From Rhodophyticola sp017644125 (GTDB lineage: Bacteria; Pseudomonadota; Alphaproteobacteria; Rhodobacterales; Rhodobacteraceae), in assembly GCF_042140125.1 (NCBI RefSeq), contig NZ_CP159473.1: a DNA stretch of 64,000 nt; one strand, given 5' to 3'. Both the position numbers and the translations under genes were made by a program. Positions 54,049 through 62,545 of this stretch are shown here, piece after piece. The notes beneath the pieces were generated by a model. The model saw nothing but the letters and a program-made list of their open reading frames with translations. It searched no databases and was not told the DNA's origin. The number at the start of each line of letters is the position of its first letter. Within the stretch, counting starts at the first letter, position 1.

Positions 54049-54076
54049 TTGACACGGGAGCCACCACGGATAAAAA
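54049..54076 (+). promoter_or_regulatory. Promoter of rpmG
   Basis: TTGACA (54049-54054, perfect -35), a 16-base spacer and TAAAAA (54071-54076) lie about 67 bases ahead of rpmG. The -35 begins three bases after the chrA stop, so L33 has its own promoter. Confidence 0.6.
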
Positions 54077-54142
54077 GCCCGCTCAGCTTAGAGATTCACC
54101 GAGGCCCCGCGCCCCGGCCCGACCGTTCAAGGAGCCTGTGAC

Positions 54143-54310
54143 ATGGCGAAGCCCACCACCATCAAGATCCGCCTGAATTCCAGCGCAGGCACCGGCCACT
54201 TCTATGTGACCAAGAAAAACGCCCGCACGATGACCGAAAAGATGGTCGTACGGAAGTACGATCCCGTTGCGCGCAAGCATGTGGAATACAAGGAAGGCAA
54301 GATCAAATAA
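54143..54310 (+). CDS. rpmG: 50S ribosomal protein L33
   Basis: A 55-residue protein too short for routine ORF cutoffs: it begins MAKPTTIKIRLNSSAGTGHF and ends VRKYDPVARKHVEYKEGKIK, the classical L33 pattern (IKIRLxSSAGTGxFYxTKKN). It lacks the CxxC zinc motifs, so it is the C-minus form. AAGGAG (54129-54134) precedes ATG 54143. Own promoter upstream and terminator downstream. Confidence 0.97.
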   Translation: MAKPTTIKIRLNSSAGTGHFYVTKKNARTMTEKMVVRKYDPVARKHVEYKEGKIK

Positions 54311-54334
54311 GCTTTCCGCCATTCGACTGACCGG

Positions 54335-54367
54335 GGCCGCGCAGCATCAGCTACGCGGCCTTTTTTT
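54335..54367 (+). terminator. Rho-independent terminator of rpmG
   Basis: GGCCGCG (54335-54341) pairs with CGCGGCC (54354-54360), followed by seven T (54361-54367). Classical intrinsic terminator. Confidence 0.9.
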
Positions 54368-54391
54368 GTTGCCTGAGAAGGACGTTGCACC

Positions 54392-54898
54392 ATGACGGAT
54401 CAGATCATCCTGCGCCCGACGACCGGGGCCGACATGGCCGGGGTCGATGCGCTGCTGGCGGCCAGCTATCCGGTTCTCTTGAAAGCGGATTACCCGCCTT
54501 CGGTGCTGGTCACGGCCTTGCCCCTGATCTCCCGGGCGAACCCCGGGCTGTTGCGATCCGGTACGTTCTACGTGGCCGAGGACAGCGATGGCCGTGCGCT
54601 GGCCGCAGGCGGCTGGACCCATACCGGGCCGCAAGGGGGCGTCGGCCCGCGCGACCTGGGGCATGTCCGGCATGTGGTCACCCACCCGCGTGCCACGCGC
54701 CGCGGGTTGGCAAGGGCGATCCTGAGCCATGCGTTTGGCCGGGCACGGGCCGCGGGCATCAGACGGCTGAGTTGCCAGAGCACACGGACCGCCGTGCCGT
54801 TCTATGCCGCCATGGGGTTCGAGGTGCAGGGGGAGATCGAGATTGCCTTGCGCCCGGGCATCACCTTTCCGGCGGTGCAGATGACGCGAACTCTCTGA
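54392..54898 (+). CDS. GNAT-family N-acetyltransferase
   Basis: A 168-residue acetyltransferase: IILRPTTGADMAGVDALLAA at the N-terminus, the CoA motif RHVVTHPRATRRGLARAIL near 95-113 and VPFYAAMGFEVQGEIE at the C-terminus. Substrate unknown. It lies 25 bases after the rpmG terminator T-run. Confidence 0.88.
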   Translation: MTDQIILRPTTGADMAGVDALLAASYPVLLKADYPPSVLVTALPLISRANPGLLRSGTFYVAEDSDGRALAAGGWTHTGPQGGVGPRDLGHVRHVVTHPRATRRGLARAILSHAFGRARAAGIRRLSCQSTRTAVPFYAAMGFEVQGEIEIALRPGITFPAVQMTRTL

Positions 54899-54978
54899 CA
54901 GGCCGTCGGCGCGGTCTGTACCGGGGATGCGGGCCCGGGGCCTTGCCCGGATGACGCAGGGCGCCCGCCATATGCGCG

Positions 54979-55010
54979 AAAAAGGAAGGGCCGGTCACAT
55001 GGACCGGCCC
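54979..55010 (-). terminator. Rho-independent terminator of the Bax-inhibitor-1 gene
   Basis: On the minus strand GGGCCGGTC (55010-55002) pairs with GACCGGCCC (54996-54988), then TTCCTTTTT follows. A nine-base-pair perfect stem. Confidence 0.85.
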
Positions 55011-55037
55011 GTTCCGAAACTCTGCCTGGCGTCGGCG

Positions 55038-55820
55038 CTATTCCTGTTGTCCCATGAACATCAGCAGGAACTGGAACATGTTCAGGAAGGCGATGTAGAG
55101 GCCAAGCGCGCCGTCGATCGCCGCCTTTTCCAGCCATTCCTGATCGCCATGGGCCGCATGGGCCACATATTCCGACTTGATCGCCTGGGTGTAGAAAGCG
55201 GTCAGCCCCGCGAAGACCAGGATACCGATCGCCGAGATCGCGAACATCATTGCAGGCGACTGCAGGAAGATGTTGATGACCATCGCCACGATCAGGCCGA
55301 TCACGCCCATCATCAGGAAGGTGCCCATCCCGCTGAGGTCGCGCTTCGTGGTGTAGCCGTAAAGGCTCAGACCGGCGAAGGCGATGGCGGTCACGAGGAA
55401 CGTCTGCACGATCGAGTAGCTGGTGAAGACCAGGAAGATCGAGGACATCGACACGCCCATGACGGCGGCGAAGACGAAGAAGCCGAGGCTGACGGCAGCG
55501 GCGGACCCACGGCGCATCAGGGTGCCCCATCCGAAGAGGATGAAGGCCAACGGCGCGAACATCACCACCCACCGCAGCGGCGTGGTGTAAAGCACCTCGC
55601 CCAGGCCGGTCAGATACTGACCTTCCCGCAGCGCCACGGTGGCGCCGGTCGGGTCGCTGGTGACGGCCAGAACCGAAATGGCCCAGGCCGCGGCCGCGGT
55701 GATCAGCATGCCCAGGGACATGGTGCCGTAGACTTTGTTCATGTGGGCGCGGAGGCCCTGATCGATCTCGGCTCGGCCAATGGCTGCGCCCTGAGTCCGG
55801 ATCGTGTCAAATTCTGCCAT
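55038..55820 (-). CDS. Bax inhibitor-1/YccA-family membrane protein
   Basis: The 260-residue protein has seven TM helices and the family segments AAWAISVLAV near the N-terminus, GFFVFAAVMGVSMSSIF and TFLVTAIAFAGLSLYGYTTKRDLSGMG (quoted in part: AGLSLYGYTTKRDLSGMG). Family members are calcium-leak channels or modulators of the FtsH protease (YccA). GGAGG lies five bases before ATG 55820. The 3' end is marked by a strong terminator. Confidence 0.93.
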   Translation of the reverse strand: MAEFDTIRTQGAAIGRAEIDQGLRAHMNKVYGTMSLGMLITAAAAWAISVLAVTSDPTGATVALREGQYLTGLGEVLYTTPLRWVVMFAPLAFILFGWGTLMRRGSAAAVSLGFFVFAAVMGVSMSSIFLVFTSYSIVQTFLVTAIAFAGLSLYGYTTKRDLSGMGTFLMMGVIGLIVAMVINIFLQSPAMMFAISAIGILVFAGLTAFYTQAIKSEYVAHAAHGDQEWLEKAAIDGALGLYIAFLNMFQFLLMFMGQQE

Positions 55821-55859
55821 TTATACCTCCAAGATACGTTGAAGAGGACATCTTAACGC

Positions 55860-55899
55860 AAAACGCCCGTCCTTGCCTTTGAATATGGCGAGAACGGGC
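55860..55899 (-). terminator. Rho-independent terminator of the DUF1127 gene
   Basis: Minus strand arms GCCCGT-T-CTCGCC and GGCAAG-G-ACGGGC form a stem (55899-55865) with one mismatch and a nine-base loop, followed by GTTTT. It lies between the DUF1127 gene and the next minus-strand gene. Confidence 0.7.
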
Positions 55900-55955
55900 A
55901 GCTTTTCAAGCGATTGCCGGCCGCGAGGCGACAGTAATCCAATAGTTTTTACCTA

Positions 55956-56168
55956 TCAGAGGCGCCATGTTTGCGGGACATCCCAGATCGGGCGGGCGGC
56001 CTCGATGCTGATGTCCTGCTCGCTCAACCCCAGATCCTTGCGCGCATGCGCGTCCAGAGCGGTCAGGGCGCGGCGTTCGCGCCAGACGGAAAAGGCCTTG
56101 AAGACAAGGCGAAACAGGCCCGTCCGGCGGGGGGTGGCAACGTGGTGATGTGCAACGGTATGGGCCAT
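55956..56168 (-). CDS. DUF1127 (YjiS-like) small protein
   Basis: A 70-residue protein with the DUF1127 core: LVFKAFSVWRERRALTALDAHARKDLGLSEQDISIEA (quoted in part as WRERRALTALDAHARKDLGL). These short Arg-rich proteins act in phosphate/carbon physiology and RNA-linked regulation in Rhizobiales, and several are LysR-controlled. It is divergent from the LysR gene next to it, with 120 bases between their starts. Confidence 0.88.
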   Translation of the reverse strand: MAHTVAHHHVATPRRTGLFRLVFKAFSVWRERRALTALDAHARKDLGLSEQDISIEAARPIWDVPQTWRL

Positions 56169-56288
56169 GGCGAGTCCTTTCGTTTTCGTGATCTAATGGC
56201 GGCGTCATATTGCGATGCTTGATATATGGAGCGGAATGGTCCATTTTAAAAACGAATGTTTCTGAAGTTCTTCATCACGGAGATTGAT

Positions 56289-57143
56289 ATGGCGAGAAAT
56301 CTGGACATGACCGCGCTGCGCTCCTTTGTGACCGTTGCCGATGCCGGTGGCGTGACCAAGGCGAGCGGGTTCCTGAACCTGACGCAATCGGCCGTTTCGA
56401 TGCAGCTTAAGCGGTTGGAGGAATCGATCGGCGTCTCGCTTCTGGACCGCACGGCGCGGCGCTTGTCGCTGACCGGTGCGGGGGAACAGATGCTGGGCTA
56501 TGCCCGCCGCATGCTGGAGCTGAATGACGAGGTGTTGGGCCGTCTGACCGCCAATGAATACGAGGGCGAACTGACCCTTGGCGTGCCGCATGACATCGTT
56601 TATCCGGCGATCCCGCAGGTGCTGCACCGGTTCAACGCCGCCTATCCGCGGATGAAGGTGCAACTGCTGTCCTCCTACACCTCGCGGCTGAAGGAGATGT
56701 TTGGCCGGGGGGAGGTCGACGTGATCCTCACGACCGAGAACAGTGCCGATCCGGGCGCGGAGACCCTGCGCGAGCGGTCGCTGATCTGGGTGGGCGCCGA
56801 GGATGGGCAGGTGTGGAAGCAACGCCCGCTGCGGCTGGCCTTCGAGCATAACTGCATCTTCCGCAAATCGGTGCAGGGGGCGCTGGATGCGGCCGGGATC
56901 AGTTGGGAAATGGCCGTCGAAAGCGAAAGCACCCGGACCGTCGAAGCCTCGATCAGTGCCGATCTGGCGGTGCATGCCTGCATCGAAGGGACGGAGCCGC
57001 CGTATGTGGAGCGGGTCGCCCATAACGGGGCGCTGCCCGATCTCCCGATGGTCAAGATCAACATGTACCGCGCCGATCTGGCCGGCGATGAGCCGACCCA
57101 TGCGCTGACCGATCTGGTCCGTCAGGCCTTTCAGTCCGCCTGA
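56289..57143 (+). CDS. LysR-type transcriptional regulator
   Basis: A 284-residue regulator: N-terminal winged helix with LDMTALRSFVTVADAGGVTKA and TQSAVSMQLKRLEESIGVSL, then the effector-binding domain (LTLGVPHDIVYPAIPQVLHRF). GGAG six bases upstream favours ATG 56289 over the upstream ATG 56256. It probably binds the shared intergenic region and controls the DUF1127 gene. This resembles the VtlR/DUF1127 pairing known in Brucella and Agrobacterium; equivalence is inference. Confidence 0.92.
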   Translation: MARNLDMTALRSFVTVADAGGVTKASGFLNLTQSAVSMQLKRLEESIGVSLLDRTARRLSLTGAGEQMLGYARRMLELNDEVLGRLTANEYEGELTLGVPHDIVYPAIPQVLHRFNAAYPRMKVQLLSSYTSRLKEMFGRGEVDVILTTENSADPGAETLRERSLIWVGAEDGQVWKQRPLRLAFEHNCIFRKSVQGALDAAGISWEMAVESESTRTVEASISADLAVHACIEGTEPPYVERVAHNGALPDLPMVKINMYRADLAGDEPTHALTDLVRQAFQSA

Positions 57144-57146
57144 GCG

Positions 57147-57698
57147 CTACCCGGCCTCGCCGCCCGCGGCGGCGGCCGGATCCCATACCGCGAGACCCAG
57201 TTGCCGGGCGGCCGCCAGAGACAGGATCGGGCTGTCCAGCCCCTGCGGCGCCTGAAAGGCACGGATGGCACGGCGGGTGCGGGCATCCATGATACCGTTT
57301 GCCGGTCCGCGATAAAGATCGCGGGCGGCCAGCGCGCGTTGCAGGGTCGAGATGAATTCCGGATCGCCGATTTCCGCCTGACACGGGGTTTCGAACCACA
57401 GCTCACGACGTTCGCGGATAATCTGCTGGCGGGTTTCGGTGATGAAAACGGCGGGTTCCCGCACCTCGCCGGCGCTGCCGATCTGGGGCGGTTGCAGCAT
57501 GATCTGGTCGGTGACGGTTTCGATTACCGCGGGCGTCGTTTCGCGACCGTAGCAGGCGTTCGGATCGGCGCCCGGAGGGCCCATGCCGCGGCTGACCTCG
57601 ACCGTGTTGGGCGCGATCAGCCCGCTGATATCGGGTGTGGCCACGGGGCCGCAGGCGGAAAGCGCCAGCAGGCCCGGAAAGAGAATACGAAGATACAC
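57147..57698 (-). CDS. Lipoprotein with peptidoglycan-binding domain
   Basis: The 183-residue product starts with GTG 57698 (CAGGAAA upstream). The signal peptide YLRILFPGLLALSAC ends in a lipobox. Residues ~115-175 (FISTLQRALAARDLYRGPANGIMDARTRRAIRAFQ, quoted in part as GIMDARTRRAIRAFQ) are the PG_binding_1 fold. It likely anchors to or senses the cell wall. Its end converges on the LysR gene with only three bases between stops. Confidence 0.85.
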   Translation of the reverse strand: MYLRILFPGLLALSACGPVATPDISGLIAPNTVEVSRGMGPPGADPNACYGRETTPAVIETVTDQIMLQPPQIGSAGEVREPAVFITETRQQIIRERRELWFETPCQAEIGDPEFISTLQRALAARDLYRGPANGIMDARTRRAIRAFQAPQGLDSPILSLAAARQLGLAVWDPAAAAGGEAG

Positions 57699-57886
57699 TG
57701 CGCGATTTTCCTGCCCGGTTGATCCGGTTTCGCGGCAGATTACAGGATTTCGCCCGCCCGCGAAAGCGGTACGGCGCAGGGCGCGGATCTGTGGGGCCGG
57801 AATGCCGCAGGTCGATTGGGGGCTGGAAAGGGCGCGCACGTCCCGCTACTTAAGGCGCGAACCGGCTTCAACCGCAAAGGCGAGAC

Positions 57887-58210
57887 ATGGCGAAGATCAC
57901 CTATATCGAACATAACGGCACCGAACATGTGGTGGATGTGGCCGACGGGCTGACCGTGATGGAAGGCGCGCGCGACAACAACATCCCCGGCATCGAGGCC
58001 GATTGCGGCGGCGCCTGCGCGTGTTCCACCTGCCATGTCTATGTGCATCCCGACTGGGTCTCGAAACTGCCCGAGATCGACCCGATGGAAGAGGATATGC
58101 TCGAATTCGCCTATGAGCCGAACCCCGAACGCTCCCGCCTGACCTGCCAGTTGAAGGTGACCGATGCGCTGGACGGTCTGGTCGTGCAGATGCCCGAAAA
58201 GCAGATCTGA
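57887..58210 (+). CDS. [2Fe-2S] ferredoxin, adrenodoxin type
   Basis: A 107-residue electron carrier with cluster motif CGGACACSTCHVYV, then DPMEEDMLEFA and RLTCQLKV supplying the fourth Cys. The pattern CxxxxxCxxC...C is that of adrenodoxin/FdVI-like ferredoxins used by cytochromes P450 or iron-sulfur assembly. No isc or P450 gene is nearby, so the partner is unknown. Its stop overlaps the next start (TGATG). Confidence 0.93.
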   Translation: MAKITYIEHNGTEHVVDVADGLTVMEGARDNNIPGIEADCGGACACSTCHVYVHPDWVSKLPEIDPMEEDMLEFAYEPNPERSRLTCQLKVTDALDGLVVQMPEKQI

Positions 58211-59004
58211 TGCTGCGGGGCGCGGGCCTGGCCCTGTGGCTCTGCCTGTCGGGCGGCGCCGCGGCGGCCTGCACGGTTGCGCCCCACACCGTCACGGACA
58301 TGCCCGAAAGCGTCGTCACCCATGACGGCCCGGGCTTTTCCCGCGCCTGGTTCGACGGGGCCACCACCCGCTACGCCCATGCGGTGCTGGGCGACGGGAT
58401 CGAGGCGACCCGGCTTATGGTCTCCTCCCCCACATCGGCGCATGGCTGCGGTGTGCTGATCGCCCGGCTGGATGCCGATCACGTCTTCGAGGATCTGGCG
58501 CCGCGTCTGCACGATCTGGACGGGGACGGCGCGCCGGAGGTGATCGTGGTGCGCACCCATGTGGATCGCGGGGCGCAACTGGCGATTTATGGCGATGCGG
58601 GCGATGGCGAAACCCTGCGCCTGATCGCCGCGACACCCTATATCGGGCAGACCCGGCGCTGGCTGGCCCCGGTCGGGGTGGCGGATCTGGACGGGGACGG
58701 CGCGATGGAAATCGCCTATATCGACCGCCCGCATCTGGCGAAAACCCTGCGGATCTGGCGCTACGACGCGGGAACGCTGCGCGAGGTGGCGGCGGCCTCG
58801 GGCCTCACCAACCACCGGATCGGCGAGGATTTCATCTCCGGCGGCATTCGCGACTGCGGCGCGGGCCCCCAGATCGTGACCGCGGATGCGGACTGGCGTC
58901 GCGTGGTGCTGACGACGCTGGCGCGCGACGGCAGCCTGAGCGCCCGGGCCGTGGCCGATTTCACCCCGCAGGCGATGGCGAATGTCCTGTCCTGCCGGCG
59001 CTGA
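58210..59004 (+). CDS. Exported VCBS/FG-GAP-repeat protein
   Basis: A 264-residue protein with a signal peptide (MLRGAGLALWLCLSGGAAAAC). Two calcium-type FG-GAP/VCBS motifs are visible: LHDLDGDGAPEVIVVRTH and GVADLDGDGAMEIAYID. It is probably a short beta-propeller-like periplasmic protein. The coupling to the ferredoxin gene is by one-base overlap; no shared function is evident. Confidence 0.85.
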   Translation: MLRGAGLALWLCLSGGAAAACTVAPHTVTDMPESVVTHDGPGFSRAWFDGATTRYAHAVLGDGIEATRLMVSSPTSAHGCGVLIARLDADHVFEDLAPRLHDLDGDGAPEVIVVRTHVDRGAQLAIYGDAGDGETLRLIAATPYIGQTRRWLAPVGVADLDGDGAMEIAYIDRPHLAKTLRIWRYDAGTLREVAAASGLTNHRIGEDFISGGIRDCGAGPQIVTADADWRRVVLTTLARDGSLSARAVADFTPQAMANVLSCRR

Positions 59005-59017
59005 CCGCCGCCCGGGG

Positions 59018-59046
59018 TTGACTTCGCCTGTCTGCCAAGGTGTATC
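59018..59046 (+). promoter_or_regulatory. Candidate aspS promoter
   Basis: TTGACT (59018-59023), 17-base spacer, TGTATC (59041-59046), about 37 bases ahead of the aspS ATG. The -10 is weak; visual call. Confidence 0.4.
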
Positions 59047-59082
59047 GGCGCGAACCGCTTTTCCGATCCGAGGACGCCCCAG

Positions 59083-60861
59083 ATGCACGCCTATCGCAGC
59101 CATACCTGCGCCGACCTGAACAGTTCCCATGTAGGGCAGACCTTGCGTCTGGCCGGGTGGGTGCACCGGGTGCGCGACCACGGGGGCATCCTGTTCATCG
59201 ACCTGCGCGATCACTACGGCATGACGCAGGTTCTGTGCGATCCCGACAGCCCGGTCTTCACGCAGATGGAGGCCGTGCGCTCGGAATGGTGCATCCGGAT
59301 CGACGGAGAGGTGAAGGCCCGCGACGCCGATCTGGTGAACACCAAGATCCCGACCGGCGAAATCGAGGTCTTCGTGCGCGATATGGAGGTTCTGGGTGCA
59401 GCGGCGGAGTTGCCGCTGATGGTTTTCGGGGATCAGGAATATCCCGAGGAAACGCGGCTTCGCTACCGGTATCTGGACCTGCGGCGCGAGGTCATGCAGG
59501 AGAACATGAAGCTGCGCTCCGATGTGGTGGCCTCCATGCGGCGGCGGATGTGGGATATCGGCTTTCGCGAGTTCCAGACACCGATCATCACCGCCTCCTC
59601 GCCGGAAGGGGCGCGCGACTTTCTGGTGCCCTCGCGGCTGCATCCGGGCAAGTTCTACGCGCTGCCCCAGGCCCCGCAGCAGTTCAAGCAGCTGCTCATG
59701 GTGTCCGGTTTCGACAAGTATTTCCAGATCGCGCCCTGCTTCCGTGACGAAGACCCGCGCGCCGACCGCTCGCCCACGGATTTCTACCAGCTCGACATGG
59801 AGATGAGCTTCGTCGAGCAGCAAGACGTGTTCGACACGATCCAACCCGTCATCAAGGGCGTGTTCGAGGAGTTCGGAAACGGCGCCAAGGTCGATCAGGA
59901 CTGGCCGCAGATCTCCTACAAGGATGCGGCGCTCTGGTACGGCACCGACAAGCCGGACCTGCGCAATCCGATCAGGATGCAGGTGGTCTCCGAGCATTTC
60001 CGTGGCTCGGGGTTCGCGATTTTCGCCAAGCTGCTGGAGCAGGAGGGCACCGAGGTGCGCGCCATTCCCGCGCCCGGCGGCGGCAGCCGCAAGTTCTGCG
60101 ACCGGATGAACAAGTTCGCACAGGAACAGGGCCTGCCGGGGATGGGATACATCTTCTGGCGTGAAGCGGATCAGGGTGACATGGAGGCCGCGGGCCCCCT
60201 TGCCAAGAACATCGGCCCCGAGCGGACCGAGGCGATCCGCCAGCAACTTGGTCTTGGCGTCGGCGATGCGGCTTTCTTCCTCGCCGGGCGGCCCGCGCAG
60301 TTCGAGGCCGTGGCGGGCCGGGCCCGCGTGGTCATCGGCTCGGAGCTTGGTCTCACCGAGGAAAACCGCTTCGCCTTCGCGTGGATCGTGGATTTCCCGC
60401 TTTACGAGGCGGATGAGGAGACCGGGCGGGTCGACTTCTCCCACAACCCGTTCTCGATGCCGCAGGGCGGGATGGCGGCGCTCGACGGCGACCCGCTGGA
60501 GGTGCTGGGGTATCAGTACGATCTGGCCTGCAACGGGTACGAGCTGGTTTCGGGCGCGATCCGGAACCATATTCCCGAGATCATGTTCAAGGCATTCGCC
60601 CTTGCCGGATATGGCGAGGAGGAGGTGCGCAAGCGCTTCGGCGGGATGGTCAATGCCTTCCAATACGGCGCGCCGCCCCATGGCGGTTGTGCGGCGGGGA
60701 TCGACCGGATCGTGATGCTTCTGGCGGATACGGCCAACATCCGGGAGGTGATCCTGTTCCCGATGAACCAGCGCGCCGAAGACCTGATGATGAATGCCCC
60801 GTCGGACCCCACAAGCGACCAGTTGATGGAACTGGGCCTTCGGGTTCTGCCGCAGGATTGA
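59083..60861 (+). CDS. aspS: Aspartate--tRNA(Asp/Asn) ligase, non-discriminating type
   Basis: The 592-residue class II synthetase has the N-terminal anticodon domain (WVHRVRDHGGILFIDLRDHYG), motif 2 FRDEDPRADRSPTDFYQLD (quoted in part as FRDEDPRADRSPTD), the bacterial GAD insertion and motif 3 GGCAAGIDRIVMLL. His33 in RDHGG occupies the position that, in Pseudomonas AspRS, marks relaxed tRNA(Asn) recognition (Leu in E. coli). With gatC/gatA in the window this supports aspartylation of tRNA-Asn followed by amidation. Confidence 0.96.
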   Translation: MHAYRSHTCADLNSSHVGQTLRLAGWVHRVRDHGGILFIDLRDHYGMTQVLCDPDSPVFTQMEAVRSEWCIRIDGEVKARDADLVNTKIPTGEIEVFVRDMEVLGAAAELPLMVFGDQEYPEETRLRYRYLDLRREVMQENMKLRSDVVASMRRRMWDIGFREFQTPIITASSPEGARDFLVPSRLHPGKFYALPQAPQQFKQLLMVSGFDKYFQIAPCFRDEDPRADRSPTDFYQLDMEMSFVEQQDVFDTIQPVIKGVFEEFGNGAKVDQDWPQISYKDAALWYGTDKPDLRNPIRMQVVSEHFRGSGFAIFAKLLEQEGTEVRAIPAPGGGSRKFCDRMNKFAQEQGLPGMGYIFWREADQGDMEAAGPLAKNIGPERTEAIRQQLGLGVGDAAFFLAGRPAQFEAVAGRARVVIGSELGLTEENRFAFAWIVDFPLYEADEETGRVDFSHNPFSMPQGGMAALDGDPLEVLGYQYDLACNGYELVSGAIRNHIPEIMFKAFALAGYGEEEVRKRFGGMVNAFQYGAPPHGGCAAGIDRIVMLLADTANIREVILFPMNQRAEDLMMNAPSDPTSDQLMELGLRVLPQD

Positions 60862-60862
60862 C

Positions 60863-60890
60863 AAAAGGCTGCCCCCGGTCCGGGGCAGCC
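60863..60890 (-). terminator. Terminator hairpin between aspS and the hemerythrin gene
   Basis: Arms GGCTGCCCC (60867-60875) and GGGGCAGCC (60882-60890), nine perfect pairs. On the minus strand TTTTG follows, making it the intrinsic terminator of the hemerythrin gene. On the plus strand no T-run follows, but the stem may still slow polymerase after aspS. Confidence 0.65.
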
Positions 60891-60918
60891 TGATCATCTC
60901 GTTCGCGGCGGTCGGGCC

Positions 60919-61395
60919 TCAATCCTCCAGCTTGTCCTTCTGCTTCTCCTCGACAAGCCCGCGCTCCTCGATCTTGCGTTTGCGGAAACGCTCGCCGAAT
61001 TCCTCGTCCTGCTCCGCGCCGATGACCTTCTTGGCCCGGGTGAAGACTTCGTTTTCTTCCTCTTCCATGTGATGTTCGTATTCATCGCGGAGGGTCTTGA
61101 ACTTGGTGAGCCAGCCGCCCGAAGACATGTCCATCTCGTTCAGCTCGTCCAGCAGGTCGTCCATCTGGGCATGCTCATGCACCGAATGGCGCGCCGCATC
61201 CTGACCCCAGGTCTTGCTGATCAGCTTGGAATAGAATGTCTCTTCCTCGGCCGCGGAATGGGATTTGATCTCGTAATAGAACCGGGTCCACGCGGCGCGC
61301 CGTTCCTCGCTGTCGCCGGTGGTTTCGCCGATACGCTCCATCAGGGCGCGGTGGGTATCGTGATCTTTCTTGATCTCTTCATAGATGGACGCCAT
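60919..61395 (-). CDS. Hemerythrin/HHE-domain protein
   Basis: A 158-residue four-helix protein with iron-ligand His/Glu positions in each helix: KKDHDTHRALMER, SHSAAEEETFYS, SVHEHAQMDDLLDEL and YEHHMEEEENEVF. HHE proteins bind a di-iron centre and sense or carry O2, or protect against NO. The C-terminus is highly charged (RKRKIEERGLVEEKQKDK). AAGGAG supports ATG 61395. It sits downstream of bhcD on the same strand, 79 bases away. Confidence 0.9.
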   Translation of the reverse strand: MASIYEEIKKDHDTHRALMERIGETTGDSEERRAAWTRFYYEIKSHSAAEEETFYSKLISKTWGQDAARHSVHEHAQMDDLLDELNEMDMSSGGWLTKFKTLRDEYEHHMEEEENEVFTRAKKVIGAEQDEEFGERFRKRKIEERGLVEEKQKDKLED

Positions 61396-61474
61396 CGGGG
61401 AACTCCTTTGCCTTGGACATCTGTCGCAAGGCCAACGCGGTTTTGCCCGCGCGGGTTCCCCGATGGCGCCCTGT

Positions 61475-62470
61475 CTAAAGGGCCACGCGCGTCGCCGCCC
61501 CGCTTTTACTGGCCAGATCGGCGGCGACCGAAGCGACGGCAAGATCCTGCAGGCCCACGCCCGTGCCATCGAACAGCGTGATCTCGTCTGCGTCGGAGCG
61601 CCCGGGATGGGCGCCGTTGATGACATCCCCGATGGGCGTGATGTCGCTTTCGCTGATCTGACCGGATTTCACCGCATGCTGCGCCTCGCCAAGGCTGATC
61701 GATTGCGCGATCTCGTCGGTGAAAACGGTGGCCGCGGCCAGGATTGCGGGGTCCACTTCCTGCTTGCCGACGGTGTCCGTGCCCATGCAGGCGATATGCG
61801 TGCCCGGCTTGATCTGTGCCGCCATCAGCAGCGGTTCGAACGCGGATGTGATGGTGATGATCACATCGGCCTCGGCGCCCAACCGGTCGCGGTCGACCGC
61901 CTCGAAGTCCAGCCCGAGCTCGGCGGCGACCTCGCCCAGTTTCGGCAGCATTTCGGGATGCGGGTTCCAGGCCACGACCTTTTCGAAGGCGCGCTGCTCG
62001 GCGGCGGCCCGCAACTGGAAGGAGGATTGGTGGCCCGCCCCGACCATGCCCAGCACCCTGGCGTCCTTGCGCGCCAGATGCGCGATGGAGACCGAGGATG
62101 CCGCGGCGGTGCGCACCGCCGTCAGATAATTGCCGCCCACCAGCGCCTTCAGCTTGCCGGTGTCCGGATCGAACAGGAACACGGTGGACTGGTGGTTGGT
62201 CAGCCCCTTGTCCGCATTGCCGGGCCAATAGCCGCCGGATTTCAGGCCGAGCGCCAGCCCGGCCCGGTCGAACCCGGATTTGAAGCCGTAAAGCGCATCC
62301 GCATGGCCGATCGCCTCCCGGATCACCGGGAAGTTGTAGGCATCCCCCCGCGCCATGGCGGCAAACACCTGCTCCACCGCCGTGAAGGCGTCGCCACGGC
62401 CCACCACCTGCTGGCACACCTCTTCGGAGACGATCACCAAGCCGTCCGTCACATCACCCATCGCATTCAT
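61475..62470 (-). CDS. bhcD: Iminosuccinate reductase of the beta-hydroxyaspartate cycle
   Basis: A 331-residue protein of the ornithine cyclodeaminase/mu-crystallin family: LGMVGAGHQSSFQLRAA (NAD(P)-binding loop) and CMGTDTVGKQEVDP. In the cycle it reduces iminosuccinate to aspartate, closing the amino-donor loop. The family alone could mean cyclodeaminase or alanine dehydrogenase; placement directly after bhcC fixes the call. GGAGGA upstream supports ATG 62470 over an upstream in-frame ATG. Confidence 0.92.
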   Translation of the reverse strand: MNAMGDVTDGLVIVSEEVCQQVVGRGDAFTAVEQVFAAMARGDAYNFPVIREAIGHADALYGFKSGFDRAGLALGLKSGGYWPGNADKGLTNHQSTVFLFDPDTGKLKALVGGNYLTAVRTAAASSVSIAHLARKDARVLGMVGAGHQSSFQLRAAAEQRAFEKVVAWNPHPEMLPKLGEVAAELGLDFEAVDRDRLGAEADVIITITSAFEPLLMAAQIKPGTHIACMGTDTVGKQEVDPAILAAATVFTDEIAQSISLGEAQHAVKSGQISESDITPIGDVINGAHPGRSDADEITLFDGTGVGLQDLAVASVAADLASKSGAATRVAL

Positions 62471-62545
62471 CGCAATTCCTCCATGGCGGGCAGGGGCGCA
62501 CACGCCCCCGCCCGAAGCTTTCCAAAAACACGCATATCGGGCAGG

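Noticed and set aside
58111..60897. Long open frame opposite aspS
   Set aside because: Composition is a His/Arg/Leu shadow of aspS without any recognisable domain or ribosome site.
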